DNA of 64,000 bases from CALLPQ01 sp964421675 (lineage in GTDB: Bacteria > Pseudomonadota > Alphaproteobacteria > Caulobacterales > Parvularculaceae): the NCBI GenBank assembly GCA_964421675.1, contig CAYQXV010000005.1:33741-97740 (forward strand), in the 5' to 3' direction. The notes beneath the pieces are model-generated. The model did not search any database. It was not told the DNA's origin and saw nothing but the letters and a program-made list of their open reading frames with translations. Both the position numbers and the translations under genes were made by a program. This document shows positions 54,703-62,797 of this stretch, one piece after another (within the stretch, counting starts at the first letter, position 1; each line of letters opens with the position of its first letter).

Positions 54703-54756
54703 GGATAAGGCGAGCACACGCTTGCGGCGCTACAAATAGTCTCGTTAGGATGGGTC

Positions 54757-55530
54757 ATGGTTTTTTTGATGGGCATTATAGCATTGGCAGCAACTGGTGC
54801 GATTGCATGGCCGCTCGTAAAGCGGCGCAATGAAGCTGTTGATAGCCGCGAGTCGGGGATGGGCGAATATAAACGCCGGATGGAAGATCTGGAGCGCGAT
54901 CTGACCAACGGGTCTATCCCTGAACAAGAAGCGCAGATGGCGCGCGATGAAATTGCCCGGCAATTATTGACTGCCACTGATGAGACTGATGTGGGCGCAC
55001 AGGACGATAGCCATGATAACGCCGAGCCTTCGGTGAGCGCGTCGACCTCTGGGAGAAAAGATTGGCCGCGCGGTGCCGCGATTGTGTGCGTCGCGCTGAT
55101 CCCGGTGCTTGCTTTCTTTATGTATTTTTCATTGAGCACGCGCGACCATAATAGCACGGGGACGCAACGCACTGCGGAAGGGCAAGACACAGCAAGTGAA
55201 TTTGAAAACTTACTCAGGGCCTTAGAAGCGCGCTTAGAAGAAACGCCCGATGATGAAGATTCGTGGGCCTTACTCGCGCGGTCCTATGAGTCGATTAACA
55301 ATCATGCGCAGGCTGAGCGCACATGGCGCGGTCTTTTGGAGGCCAATCCCGTTCACTCTGATGGATTGTGGTTCGCGGGCGTTTATGCTGCCCAACGCGG
55401 CGCGCGCGAAGAGGCGCGTGACTATTGGGAGCGACTGCGCGCGCTTTATAATCAAGATACTGAAGATTATGCGCTAATTTCACAGGCGCTCGGCACCCTC
55501 GATGCGGTCCAATCCGAGGAGAGGCCGTAA
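54757..55530 (+). CDS. ccmI: Cytochrome c biogenesis factor CcmI-like protein
   Basis: The 257-residue protein has the CcmI layout: an N-terminal transmembrane helix, a coiled-coil cytoplasmic part with YKRRMEDLERDLTNGSIPEQE, a second helix (AAIVCVALIPVLAFFMYFSL) and a TPR-like periplasmic domain with ARLEETPDDEDSWALLARSY and later helical repeats. CcmI holds apocytochrome c for heme attachment. The other ccm genes, normally next door, are absent from the window. Confidence 0.8.
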   Translation: MVFLMGIIALAATGAIAWPLVKRRNEAVDSRESGMGEYKRRMEDLERDLTNGSIPEQEAQMARDEIARQLLTATDETDVGAQDDSHDNAEPSVSASTSGRKDWPRGAAIVCVALIPVLAFFMYFSLSTRDHNSTGTQRTAEGQDTASEFENLLRALEARLEETPDDEDSWALLARSYESINNHAQAERTWRGLLEANPVHSDGLWFAGVYAAQRGAREEARDYWERLRALYNQDTEDYALISQALGTLDAVQSEERP

Positions 55531-55652
55531 CCGCATTTGCCTTTGCGTGACTCAGTATTTCCGGAATTTCTTGGCGGAAACGGGCGAACTGCGGATCAAC
55601 CTTTCATTCGGTCGATGATTTTCCTACACTTTAGAAAAATGAGGAAACTGAT

Positions 55653-57167
55653 ATGAGCCGGATTTCGCGACGTCACCTACTCCAAAATAGCGCCGGGATT
55701 GGCGTTTTTGCCTATGCCGCGACAGCGTGTAGCCGCAATGAGACGGACAATGCCCCTCAGGCCCCAACGCTAATGGGCGATGACGGCGTTGCGACGGCCA
55801 GCAAGATTAAAAATGGGATCCTTTCATGCAGTGAGGCCGTAGATGCTGCCATTGCGCGGGCCGAGCAAATGGAGCCCAAGCTAAACGCGATTGTGACAAC
55901 CACTTATGATCAAGCGCGTGAAACCGCAAAATCAATGGACCAAGGCGGCGCGAAAGGCCCGATGGGCGGGGTGCCGACCCTGGTCAAAGATCTGATCGAC
56001 GTGACCGGTGTGCCAACGGGCTTTGGCTCCCGCGCATTTGCTGGCTATGTGGCGGAGCGTCAGTTTCCATTTGTCGACAATTTAGAGGCAATGGGTGTGG
56101 TCAGTATTGGCAAAAGCGCCACGCCAGAATTTGGACTAACAGCGACAACCGAACCCTTATCAAGCGGGATTACGCGCAATCCCTGGAATCTCGATCGCTC
56201 CTCCGGCGGTTCCTCAGGCGGCGCAGCATCGCTGGTTGCGGCCGGGGTTGTGCCCTTTGCCCATGCGAGCGATGGCGGCGGCTCCATCAGGATTCCGGCG
56301 TCGTGCTGCGGTACGGTTGGCCTTAAGCCTTCACGTGATCGGTTTCGGCCTCCGCGCGATGAAAGACGCATGCCCGTGCGCATCTCTGTTCAGGGCGTGG
56401 AAAGTCGCACGGTTCGCGATACTGCGGCGTTTCTGGCGGCGATGGAATATCCCGAAGGGGAGGGCAAGCTTGCCCCTGTTGGTCTTGTGACGGGGCCGTC
56501 GGATAAAAAATTGAAAATCGGTCTGATGCGCGACTCAGCGCTCGACCTGCCAATTGATCCGCAGGTGATCGCGGTTGTCGATGAGGTTGCAGCGACCTGT
56601 GAAGGGCTGGGCCATGAAATCGTGCCGATGACGAAAAATTTCGATCCTGTGTTTAGCGACCATTTCCTTTTACTCTGGGCTGCCATGGCGGATGGTATTT
56701 TGGACGTATGGGAAGCGGGCACGGGCTTAACCGCGGGGCCTGATGGCTTTGAAAAGTTCACCCTTGATCTGCGTGCCCATGCGCGCGCCAATCAAGACCG
56801 TTTGCAGCAAACCGTGCTCTGGTTGATCGCGTTTGCGCAGCAATATCGTACGCTTTTTGAGGGGGTGGATGTTTTATTATCGCCCGTGCTTGCGGCCCCG
56901 CCAATCCCGTTAGGCTATCTGGCGACAGACCAGGATTTTGACGAGACCATCGCAAAACTGACCGCCTATGCGCAATTTACCGCTCCGGCGAATGTTTCTG
57001 GTGCCCCGTCCGTGTCCCTGCCGCTCGGCATGTCCTCCGATGGGTTGCCGATTGGGGCGATGTTCAGCGCGATGATGGGCGAAGAGGGAATGCTATTGGA
57101 GCTCGCCTATGCCCTGGAGGCAGCCACCCCGTGGGCCGGCCGAAAACCGGCCAATTACGCCCTCTAG
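55653..57167 (+). CDS. Amidase-signature-family protein, Tat-exported lipoprotein
   Basis: The 504-residue amidase has the Ser-cisSer-Lys triad: Lys in PTLVKDLIDV, the cis-Ser in SSGGSSGGAASLVAAG, and Ser in DGGGSIRIPAS. The N-terminus SRISRRHLLQNSAGIGVFAY is a twin-arginine signal and continues ATACSRNE, a lipobox-like end, so the enzyme is probably anchored in the periplasm. Such hydrolases act on amides or cyclic peptides; the substrate is unknown. The ATG has GAGGAAACTGAT before it. The gene is followed by 101 bases and then tRNA-Val. Confidence 0.9.
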   Translation: MSRISRRHLLQNSAGIGVFAYAATACSRNETDNAPQAPTLMGDDGVATASKIKNGILSCSEAVDAAIARAEQMEPKLNAIVTTTYDQARETAKSMDQGGAKGPMGGVPTLVKDLIDVTGVPTGFGSRAFAGYVAERQFPFVDNLEAMGVVSIGKSATPEFGLTATTEPLSSGITRNPWNLDRSSGGSSGGAASLVAAGVVPFAHASDGGGSIRIPASCCGTVGLKPSRDRFRPPRDERRMPVRISVQGVESRTVRDTAAFLAAMEYPEGEGKLAPVGLVTGPSDKKLKIGLMRDSALDLPIDPQVIAVVDEVAATCEGLGHEIVPMTKNFDPVFSDHFLLLWAAMADGILDVWEAGTGLTAGPDGFEKFTLDLRAHARANQDRLQQTVLWLIAFAQQYRTLFEGVDVLLSPVLAAPPIPLGYLATDQDFDETIAKLTAYAQFTAPANVSGAPSVSLPLGMSSDGLPIGAMFSAMMGEEGMLLELAYALEAATPWAGRKPANYAL

Positions 57168-57268
57168 GTTTTTACGCAAAACCGGTTGCAAGCCTGATCC
57201 AAGGGACTATAACCGTCCTTCCGTTGGCATGGTTGGCGCTCGCACGAGGGCCCAAATTCATCCCGGCC

Positions 57269-57343
57269 GGGCGTATAGCTCAGTGGTAGAGCGCTTCCTT
57301 GACATGGAAGAGGTCCGTAGTTCGATCCTACGTACGCCCACCA
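57269..57343 (+). tRNA. tRNA-Val (anticodon GAC)
   Basis: A 75-base tRNA with encoded CCA. The acceptor arm is GGGCGTA with TACGCCC, the D-arm GCTC-AGTGGTA-GAGC, the anticodon arm CTTCC-TTGACAT-GGAAG with anticodon GAC, and the T-arm CTACG-TTCGATC (GTTCGATC loop region) with matching stem. Anticodon GAC reads valine codons GUC and GUU. The gene lies at the border between ordinary core genes and the secretion/adhesin locus, a common place for insertions. Confidence 0.96.
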
Positions 57344-57634
57344 TTTTCTATATCTCGCGACAATTCGCTTCGCTCATGTCTCCGACGGGGCGCACTGACC
57401 GTGCGGCGACCAGTCGGTCGCTTGATTTCGAGTTCGAGTTGGTTTTCTCAACTTCCACCAGTTTTTCGCTCACGAATAATCGCTTCGCGATAGCCTCCGC
57501 GGGGGCATCCTGACCGGATGAAGGGCAGTCGCGCTTTTGGGCATTGAGGTTCGGATTTTCTCTGTTGGCTTCGAGTGTTGTTCCGTTTCTCCACGCGCCT
57601 ACTTGAACGTATAGAAAAACTGTTCACCTCAACT
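57344..57634. other. Gene-free stretch between tRNA-Val and the secretion operon
   Basis: No gene, RNA or terminator was recognised in these 291 bases. There is no duplicated tRNA end (attR-like copy) within view, and no integrase. The 3' part is also the downstream region of the convergent secretion operon. Confidence 0.4.
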
Positions 57635-58804
57635 TTATCGTTCGCGGAAGGCTTCTCTGGTTTTGAATAATGGCTTTAAGAGATATTGAAGCACCGTTTT
57701 TTGACCAACATGGAGCTCGGTTTCTGCGATCATTCCAGGCCGGATTTCTATTTCTTCCGTTGATTTTTTCAAAACAGATTGGCCAACCTCGATAATGACT
57801 TTGTAGTAGGGGGCTGCATCGCGGTGTGTTTCATCTTCAAAAGTATCCGCACTAATATGCTTTACGGTGCCCTTTAGGTTTCCATAAATTGTGTAATCAT
57901 AGGCCGTCAATTTTATGGTGGCGCCCATACCCGGAAATATAAAGGCAATGTCTTGGGGCGCGATTTTCGCTTCTATGGTCAGCTCATCATCTAATGGAAT
58001 CAATTCGATTATTTCTTCACCAGGCGCGATAACCCCGCCAATGGTTGATATCAGCACTTTATTGACGATGCTTCTTACCGGCGCTTTTAACGTTGTGCGT
58101 TTCAATTGATCTTTGCGTATCTCTAATGTTTCGCGCAGTGAATTTAATTCGTTCAATGTTGAGGAATAATCTTCTGACTTGGTGACTTTGTAATCATTGA
58201 TGAATGCCTGCAGCTCGCCAGTTGCCTCATTGGCTTCTCTGGTTGCTTGCAATAGTTCTCGCTCCGATACCAGCTGCTTATCAAAAAGCCCTCTTAACAG
58301 AGTCACTTCCTTATTTTGCAAGGTCACTGCTTTGGATAAAGCATTATAGGATTCGTGATATTCTTTCCAACCGGCCTGAAAGAGTTGTTCTTCCGACGTT
58401 ATAACGTCAGGGGCCAGCGATTTTAGTTTCTCGCTCACGGAAAAAATACGGTCACGTTTCAGTTCACTTTCAAGACGCGCTAACCTGATTTGAAGGGCGG
58501 TATATTGATGTTCCAATTCCCCGAATGCACCCTTAAACTGGGTCTCACTCAACTGCGCAACGATATCGCCTTTTTCGATTACGTCGCCTTCTCGCACCAG
58601 AAGATCTGAAAGTATGCCGCCTTCGAGGCTTTGAATGACCTGCGTTTGGGTCGTGGGAACAACTTTTCCGGGCCCGCGAACAATTTCATCGACCGACGCA
58701 AAGTAGGACCACACCAAGAAAAGGGCTATCACCAAAGCGACAAGCCAAATGGTCAAGCGATATTTCAAAATGACATTATCATCTAATGTATGAGCGTCAG
58801 ACAT
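57635..58804 (-). CDS. HlyD-family type I secretion adaptor (membrane fusion protein)
   Basis: The 389-residue protein has one N-terminal membrane helix (LTIWLVALVIALFLVWSYFA), then a lipoyl/barrel half (GPGKVVPTTQTQVIQSLEGGILSDLLVREGDVIEKGD), a long coiled coil (about 100-270), and the returning barrel (TTLKAPVRSIVNKVLIST). The end GMIAETELHVGQKTVLQYLLKPL is typical of HlyD/LapC adaptors. It links the ABC transporter to the outer-membrane TolC-like protein. The start lies one base after the ABC gene's stop. An upstream frame extension overlaps that gene and is rejected. Confidence 0.93.
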   Translation of the reverse strand: MSDAHTLDDNVILKYRLTIWLVALVIALFLVWSYFASVDEIVRGPGKVVPTTQTQVIQSLEGGILSDLLVREGDVIEKGDIVAQLSETQFKGAFGELEHQYTALQIRLARLESELKRDRIFSVSEKLKSLAPDVITSEEQLFQAGWKEYHESYNALSKAVTLQNKEVTLLRGLFDKQLVSERELLQATREANEATGELQAFINDYKVTKSEDYSSTLNELNSLRETLEIRKDQLKRTTLKAPVRSIVNKVLISTIGGVIAPGEEIIELIPLDDELTIEAKIAPQDIAFIFPGMGATIKLTAYDYTIYGNLKGTVKHISADTFEDETHRDAAPYYKVIIEVGQSVLKKSTEEIEIRPGMIAETELHVGQKTVLQYLLKPLFKTREAFRER

Positions 58805-58805
58805 A

Positions 58806-60932
58806 TTATGCGGCCTTTTCGGTTTTCTTGAGGCCAACCAATTTTGGCAATATGGTGTTGGTAGGGCCGTCCGCATGAACGATGCCATCTTTCATGACAA
58901 TTATTCTGTTTGCTAAAGATAAGGTTGGTACACGGTGGGTTACTAAGATGCATGTTTTATTTTGTAACCATGCCTTTAAGTTATCAATCAGAGCATTTTC
59001 AATTTGTTGATCAAGGCTCGCTGTTGGTTCATCCAACAAAATGATGCGCGGATCTCTCAGAAAAATTCTGGCCAGACCAACGCTTTGTCTTTGTCCTATC
59101 GAAAGTCCATCGCCGCCATCATTAATCACCATATCCAGCCCGCGAGGATGTTTTGAAACGAATGTTGCCAAGCCTGAAAAAATCAAGGCTTCAATCAAGC
59201 GTTCTTCTTCAATATGATTGAAGCCCAGCGTTAAGTTCTCGCGCAAGGTTCCCGCAAAAAGTTTTATTTCTTGCGGTAAATAACCAATATTCCGGCGCAT
59301 ATCGGTGGGGTCAAGTTGTCGATATTCTATCCCTCCGATTGAGATGACGCCTTCGTCTAAAGAATATAGGCCCGCCATAACTTTGAGCAGGGTTGATTTG
59401 CCTGAACCATTTTCCCCTAATACCGCAACCGTTTCCCGGTCATTGATTTCCAAATTTGGAATATTCAGCACTGGGGCCGTTTCTTCGGAGTAAAAATATT
59501 TGATGTTCTCTAACTTGTAATCACCGTCCAAAACTTTCTTTTTGGCAAAAACTCTATCGTCGGGGCGTTCTTGTTCGCTGTTGGCGATTTCCTCTAACCC
59601 TTGGAGGGCGCATTTCACCTGTTGCCATCGTGCGAGCGTGCTAGACAACTGGGTCACAGGCGCAAGCGTTCGTGTTGAAAGAATACTGATCGCAATGATG
59701 GTCCCAACGGTAAACTCTCCCTGGAATACCAAAAAGACACCCGCGACGACCGCGGCAACATAAGAGACTTGCTGCAATCCAGTTGCGATAAATGTTAATG
59801 TCGATGCAATCGCTCGTTGCGCCGTTGTTTTGGTGGCATTGAGAGAAATAATTTCGCGCCATTTGTTTTTAAAGTAAGGCTCGGCTTCGAGAGATTTAAC
59901 CGTTTCATGAGCATAAACCATTTCATTCACCAGCTTCACTGATGCAGATACGCCGCCTAGCATCTCAGAAGACAGGCGCGACATAGACTTTTGCATAACC
60001 AAACTTGGCACAATGATTAACACCATCGCTGCCATGATAATGAGCACAACTGGCCCCGCGATGGCGTAAATTAGCCCCAGAAAAATAACCACGAATGGGA
60101 TATCAGCAACGGACCCGACAGAGGTTGCCGTAAAGAACTCACGGACGGATCCAAATTCACGCATCATATTTGCCAAAGACCCAGGGCTTGCGGGGCGAGA
60201 TGATAGTTTCATATTAGCAAGTCTTTTGAACAGGAGTGTGGAAACTTCGAGTTCAATTTTTCTCCCCGATGCATCCATTAAATAGGAACGCGCGACCCGC
60301 AGAAGAACTTCCAACCCGATTGCGAGAAAAGCCCCCACAACCAATACCCAAAGCGTGACTATTGATTGGTTTGGAATTACCCGATCATAGACTTGTAAAG
60401 CAAACAAAGACACGGCAACGGCAAGTAGGTTTGCCACAAATGTTGCAAGGACGATGTCCGTTATAATTGCTTTTTGTTTTCGGAAATGTCCCCAAAACCA
60501 ATGTCCTGCACCGGGTACGCCGATTATTCGATTTTGAGCCTCGCTCATATTAAAATCAGCGGTGATTACGAGATGTTTGGGATGTTGGCGCAAGTCACGT
60601 TTTTTAACGCGTACACAGTCTTCTTCGGGATCGTTGCTCGCTAAGAGATATGCATCCTTATCCTGTCCCACGATGACAACAAACCGGGCGTCCTCCAGTA
60701 AAACGCATGCAGGAAAATGTTTCTCATCTAATTTTTTGATGGCTTGGATATTACAGAGCAAGCCCGCCCGGTTTAAAATTTTTGATACATCAGAGATAGC
60801 AATTTCATTGCCTTCCAGTGATATCCCGGTGAGCAAATCATCATGAGAAAATCGACAACCAAATTCACAAATAAAGCGATATAATTTTTGGGACTCAATT
60901 CGTCCGCCTTTACCCAGCTTATGGTTCCCCAT
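58806..60932 (-). CDS. Type I secretion ABC transporter with degenerate C39-like domain
   Basis: The 708-residue transporter has an N-terminal C39-like domain (about 20-140), a transmembrane domain of about six helices (150-430), and an ATPase. Walker A is in VLGENGSGKSTLLKVMAG, the signature is GLSIGQRQSVGLARIF, and Walker B is RIILLDEPTASLD. The C39 domain does not show the catalytic Cys, so it is the non-cleaving docking type seen in LapB and RTX-toxin exporters; the cargo is therefore probably exported without leader removal. ATG 60932 follows CAGGAGAGTAAA and starts one base after the tolC stop. Confidence 0.93.
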   Translation of the reverse strand: MGNHKLGKGGRIESQKLYRFICEFGCRFSHDDLLTGISLEGNEIAISDVSKILNRAGLLCNIQAIKKLDEKHFPACVLLEDARFVVIVGQDKDAYLLASNDPEEDCVRVKKRDLRQHPKHLVITADFNMSEAQNRIIGVPGAGHWFWGHFRKQKAIITDIVLATFVANLLAVAVSLFALQVYDRVIPNQSIVTLWVLVVGAFLAIGLEVLLRVARSYLMDASGRKIELEVSTLLFKRLANMKLSSRPASPGSLANMMREFGSVREFFTATSVGSVADIPFVVIFLGLIYAIAGPVVLIIMAAMVLIIVPSLVMQKSMSRLSSEMLGGVSASVKLVNEMVYAHETVKSLEAEPYFKNKWREIISLNATKTTAQRAIASTLTFIATGLQQVSYVAAVVAGVFLVFQGEFTVGTIIAISILSTRTLAPVTQLSSTLARWQQVKCALQGLEEIANSEQERPDDRVFAKKKVLDGDYKLENIKYFYSEETAPVLNIPNLEINDRETVAVLGENGSGKSTLLKVMAGLYSLDEGVISIGGIEYRQLDPTDMRRNIGYLPQEIKLFAGTLRENLTLGFNHIEEERLIEALIFSGLATFVSKHPRGLDMVINDGGDGLSIGQRQSVGLARIFLRDPRIILLDEPTASLDQQIENALIDNLKAWLQNKTCILVTHRVPTLSLANRIIVMKDGIVHADGPTNTILPKLVGLKKTEKAA

Positions 60933-60933
60933 T

Positions 60934-62301
60934 TTACTCTCCTGAGTAAGGGGCAATAGTTCCCATCAAATTCGCCAATTCTATTCGGTTTAGCTGAATG
61001 GCTGCTTGCGTTTGGGTGAGTTGGCGTTCGGCATTTAACGCATTTTCATAGACACGGATGGCATCAAGAATTGGTTTCACGCCCGATTCATATTGCTCAA
61101 TGAACAGTCCTACACCAATCAAGGCGGTATCTTTTTGTCGTTGCAATGATGCTCTGGTGACTAACAATCGTTGATATTCCAGGTTTAAGCGCTGGAATTC
61201 ACGGTCCAGTTCCAGTTTTACGCGGTCCATCCCAAGTTGCGCGGTTCGAATTCTTGAGTTTGCGGTTTTAAGTCTCGATCTGAAACCAAATCCGGCAAAG
61301 GATGTTGAATTTAACCGAAGGCTAACTCCCTCACTGCGAATACCATCAACTTGTTCGGCATAGGCTTCTGCGACAAGTCTGGGCAGCAAACTGCTTTTGG
61401 TTTCTTTACCTTCAGCCTTGGCAAAGCGCACATCTTGACGGGCAAGTAGAAATGTCGGTGTTGCGGTCACGTCATTGACAGGCGTGGGAATATTTTTGCC
61501 AAGTAAATTTGTTGGTATATCATTGGGATCGATATCCATCCCTGTGAGACTTTCGAGAATGCTTTCAGATGCAATAATTGCACGCGAGTCATTTTCGCGT
61601 TGAATTTCAAGTTGCTGAATTTCAATATCTATCAATGCCAATTGAGAACGATCACTCACGCCTGCACGCAAGCGTGATTGAATTTTGTTTTTCAATAGCT
61701 GGTATTTTCCGACATATGAATCAGAGATTTGATATAGTTTTTTATTTTGTGCAATTTGAATGAATTGCTCTAATGAATCGTGACCAACTTGATTTTGCTC
61801 CTGCCAATATTCCAGTTGCGCTGCGTTAATTCTTGATACCGCTTGATCAGAACGCGCAGCAATGCGGCCAAAATCGAACAATTCTTGTTGCAGGGCCAGA
61901 CGATATTCTCGATTGTTCAAATTGTTTGTTGCATTTGCCAGACTTGCATTCGATTCAATTAAATTGACTGTAGGAACGAGAGTTGGAAGCCCCTCCCATT
62001 TCAATTCATTGTACGCTGCTTTTTCCGCACCAATTGCTGATTTTGCGGCGGATGTATCATCAGAATAATTAAGGGCCGTTTCGAGAATTTGGCTTGCATA
62101 AATATCTGTATCAGCGATTTCTTGCGTAACAGGCAATGCGGTGGTCGGCACTTTATCAGTTACTTTTTCCGCTGATGGGGCCGCAATATTGAGCGGCACA
62201 AAAGATTGCCGCAGATTTGATTGGGGACCGGTACTGCATCCAGAGGCCAGCACCAGAAAAATCAACACACAGTTTCGCTGTGATTTGTTATGTTTTAACA
62301 T
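60934..62301 (-). CDS. TolC-family outer-membrane channel, lipoprotein
   Basis: The 455-residue protein forms the outer-membrane channel of the type I system. A signal sequence with lipobox VLASGCS suggests lipid anchoring. The body has the duplicated TolC helices (IQNKKLYQISDSYVGKY..LKNKIQSRLRAGVSDRSQLALIDIEIQQLE and a second set near RASLQRQKDTALIGVGLFIEQYESGVKPILD) and beta strands typical of the fold. It is the first gene of the three-gene secretion operon; the stop of this gene and the start of the transporter are separated by one base. Confidence 0.9.
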   Translation of the reverse strand: MLKHNKSQRNCVLIFLVLASGCSTGPQSNLRQSFVPLNIAAPSAEKVTDKVPTTALPVTQEIADTDIYASQILETALNYSDDTSAAKSAIGAEKAAYNELKWEGLPTLVPTVNLIESNASLANATNNLNNREYRLALQQELFDFGRIAARSDQAVSRINAAQLEYWQEQNQVGHDSLEQFIQIAQNKKLYQISDSYVGKYQLLKNKIQSRLRAGVSDRSQLALIDIEIQQLEIQRENDSRAIIASESILESLTGMDIDPNDIPTNLLGKNIPTPVNDVTATPTFLLARQDVRFAKAEGKETKSSLLPRLVAEAYAEQVDGIRSEGVSLRLNSTSFAGFGFRSRLKTANSRIRTAQLGMDRVKLELDREFQRLNLEYQRLLVTRASLQRQKDTALIGVGLFIEQYESGVKPILDAIRVYENALNAERQLTQTQAAIQLNRIELANLMGTIAPYSGE

Positions 62302-62797
62302 CAAGGGTCGCTCAATTCATTTGTTTATTGCGGTGAAGAAATCTAACAATAAGGTGGTAAATATCGTTTTATGGTTTATAGATGGTAAATAACGCTGTTT
62401 CTAACGCATTAAATAAGAAAAAAAATCAAAAATCGAGTAAACGGGCGCGCACTTATAAGCGCCACCTTGATCTGGCGAGGTAGCGTATATTTTGTAATGA
62501 TGAAAATCAGAAAAAATGAATATAAAATAATATCGATAAATACTGAGTATAATAAAAAAACAATTAGTATTTATACTGATATGTATTTTAATGTTTACCA
62601 AAAGATAACCTAAGTGAACAATTACTTTAATTCATTACAATTTTATGGAATGTTGAATTTAAATACGCATAAAATGCGAAAATATCATTTTAAACAATTT
62701 ATATTCATCTGAATTTAACACAAGGTTGCTTACTTGGCGCTTGTGTTTGAGGGCATTCAAATTTTCTTGGCTACCGAACCATGAAGGCGAATGCAAA
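62302..62797. other. A+T-rich divergent promoter region of the secretion operon and adhesin
   Basis: This 496-base stretch is very A+T-rich, far more than the surrounding genes. It must hold the promoters of the tolC-type operon and the adhesin gene. In the middle is a small G+C island with a near-palindrome around CTTATAAG at 62452-62459 (GCGC..CTTATAAGCGCC). I found no gene or known riboswitch (a c-di-GMP aptamer was considered and not found). High A+T content is typical of DNA silenced by nucleoid proteins, such as MucR or Lsr2-like regulators, but this is inference. Confidence 0.5.

Noticed and set aside
62302..62797. c-di-GMP (GEMM) riboswitch before the adhesin
   Set aside because: The GGTAGCG-like string at about 62480 is the only resemblance; the rest of the aptamer core is absent.
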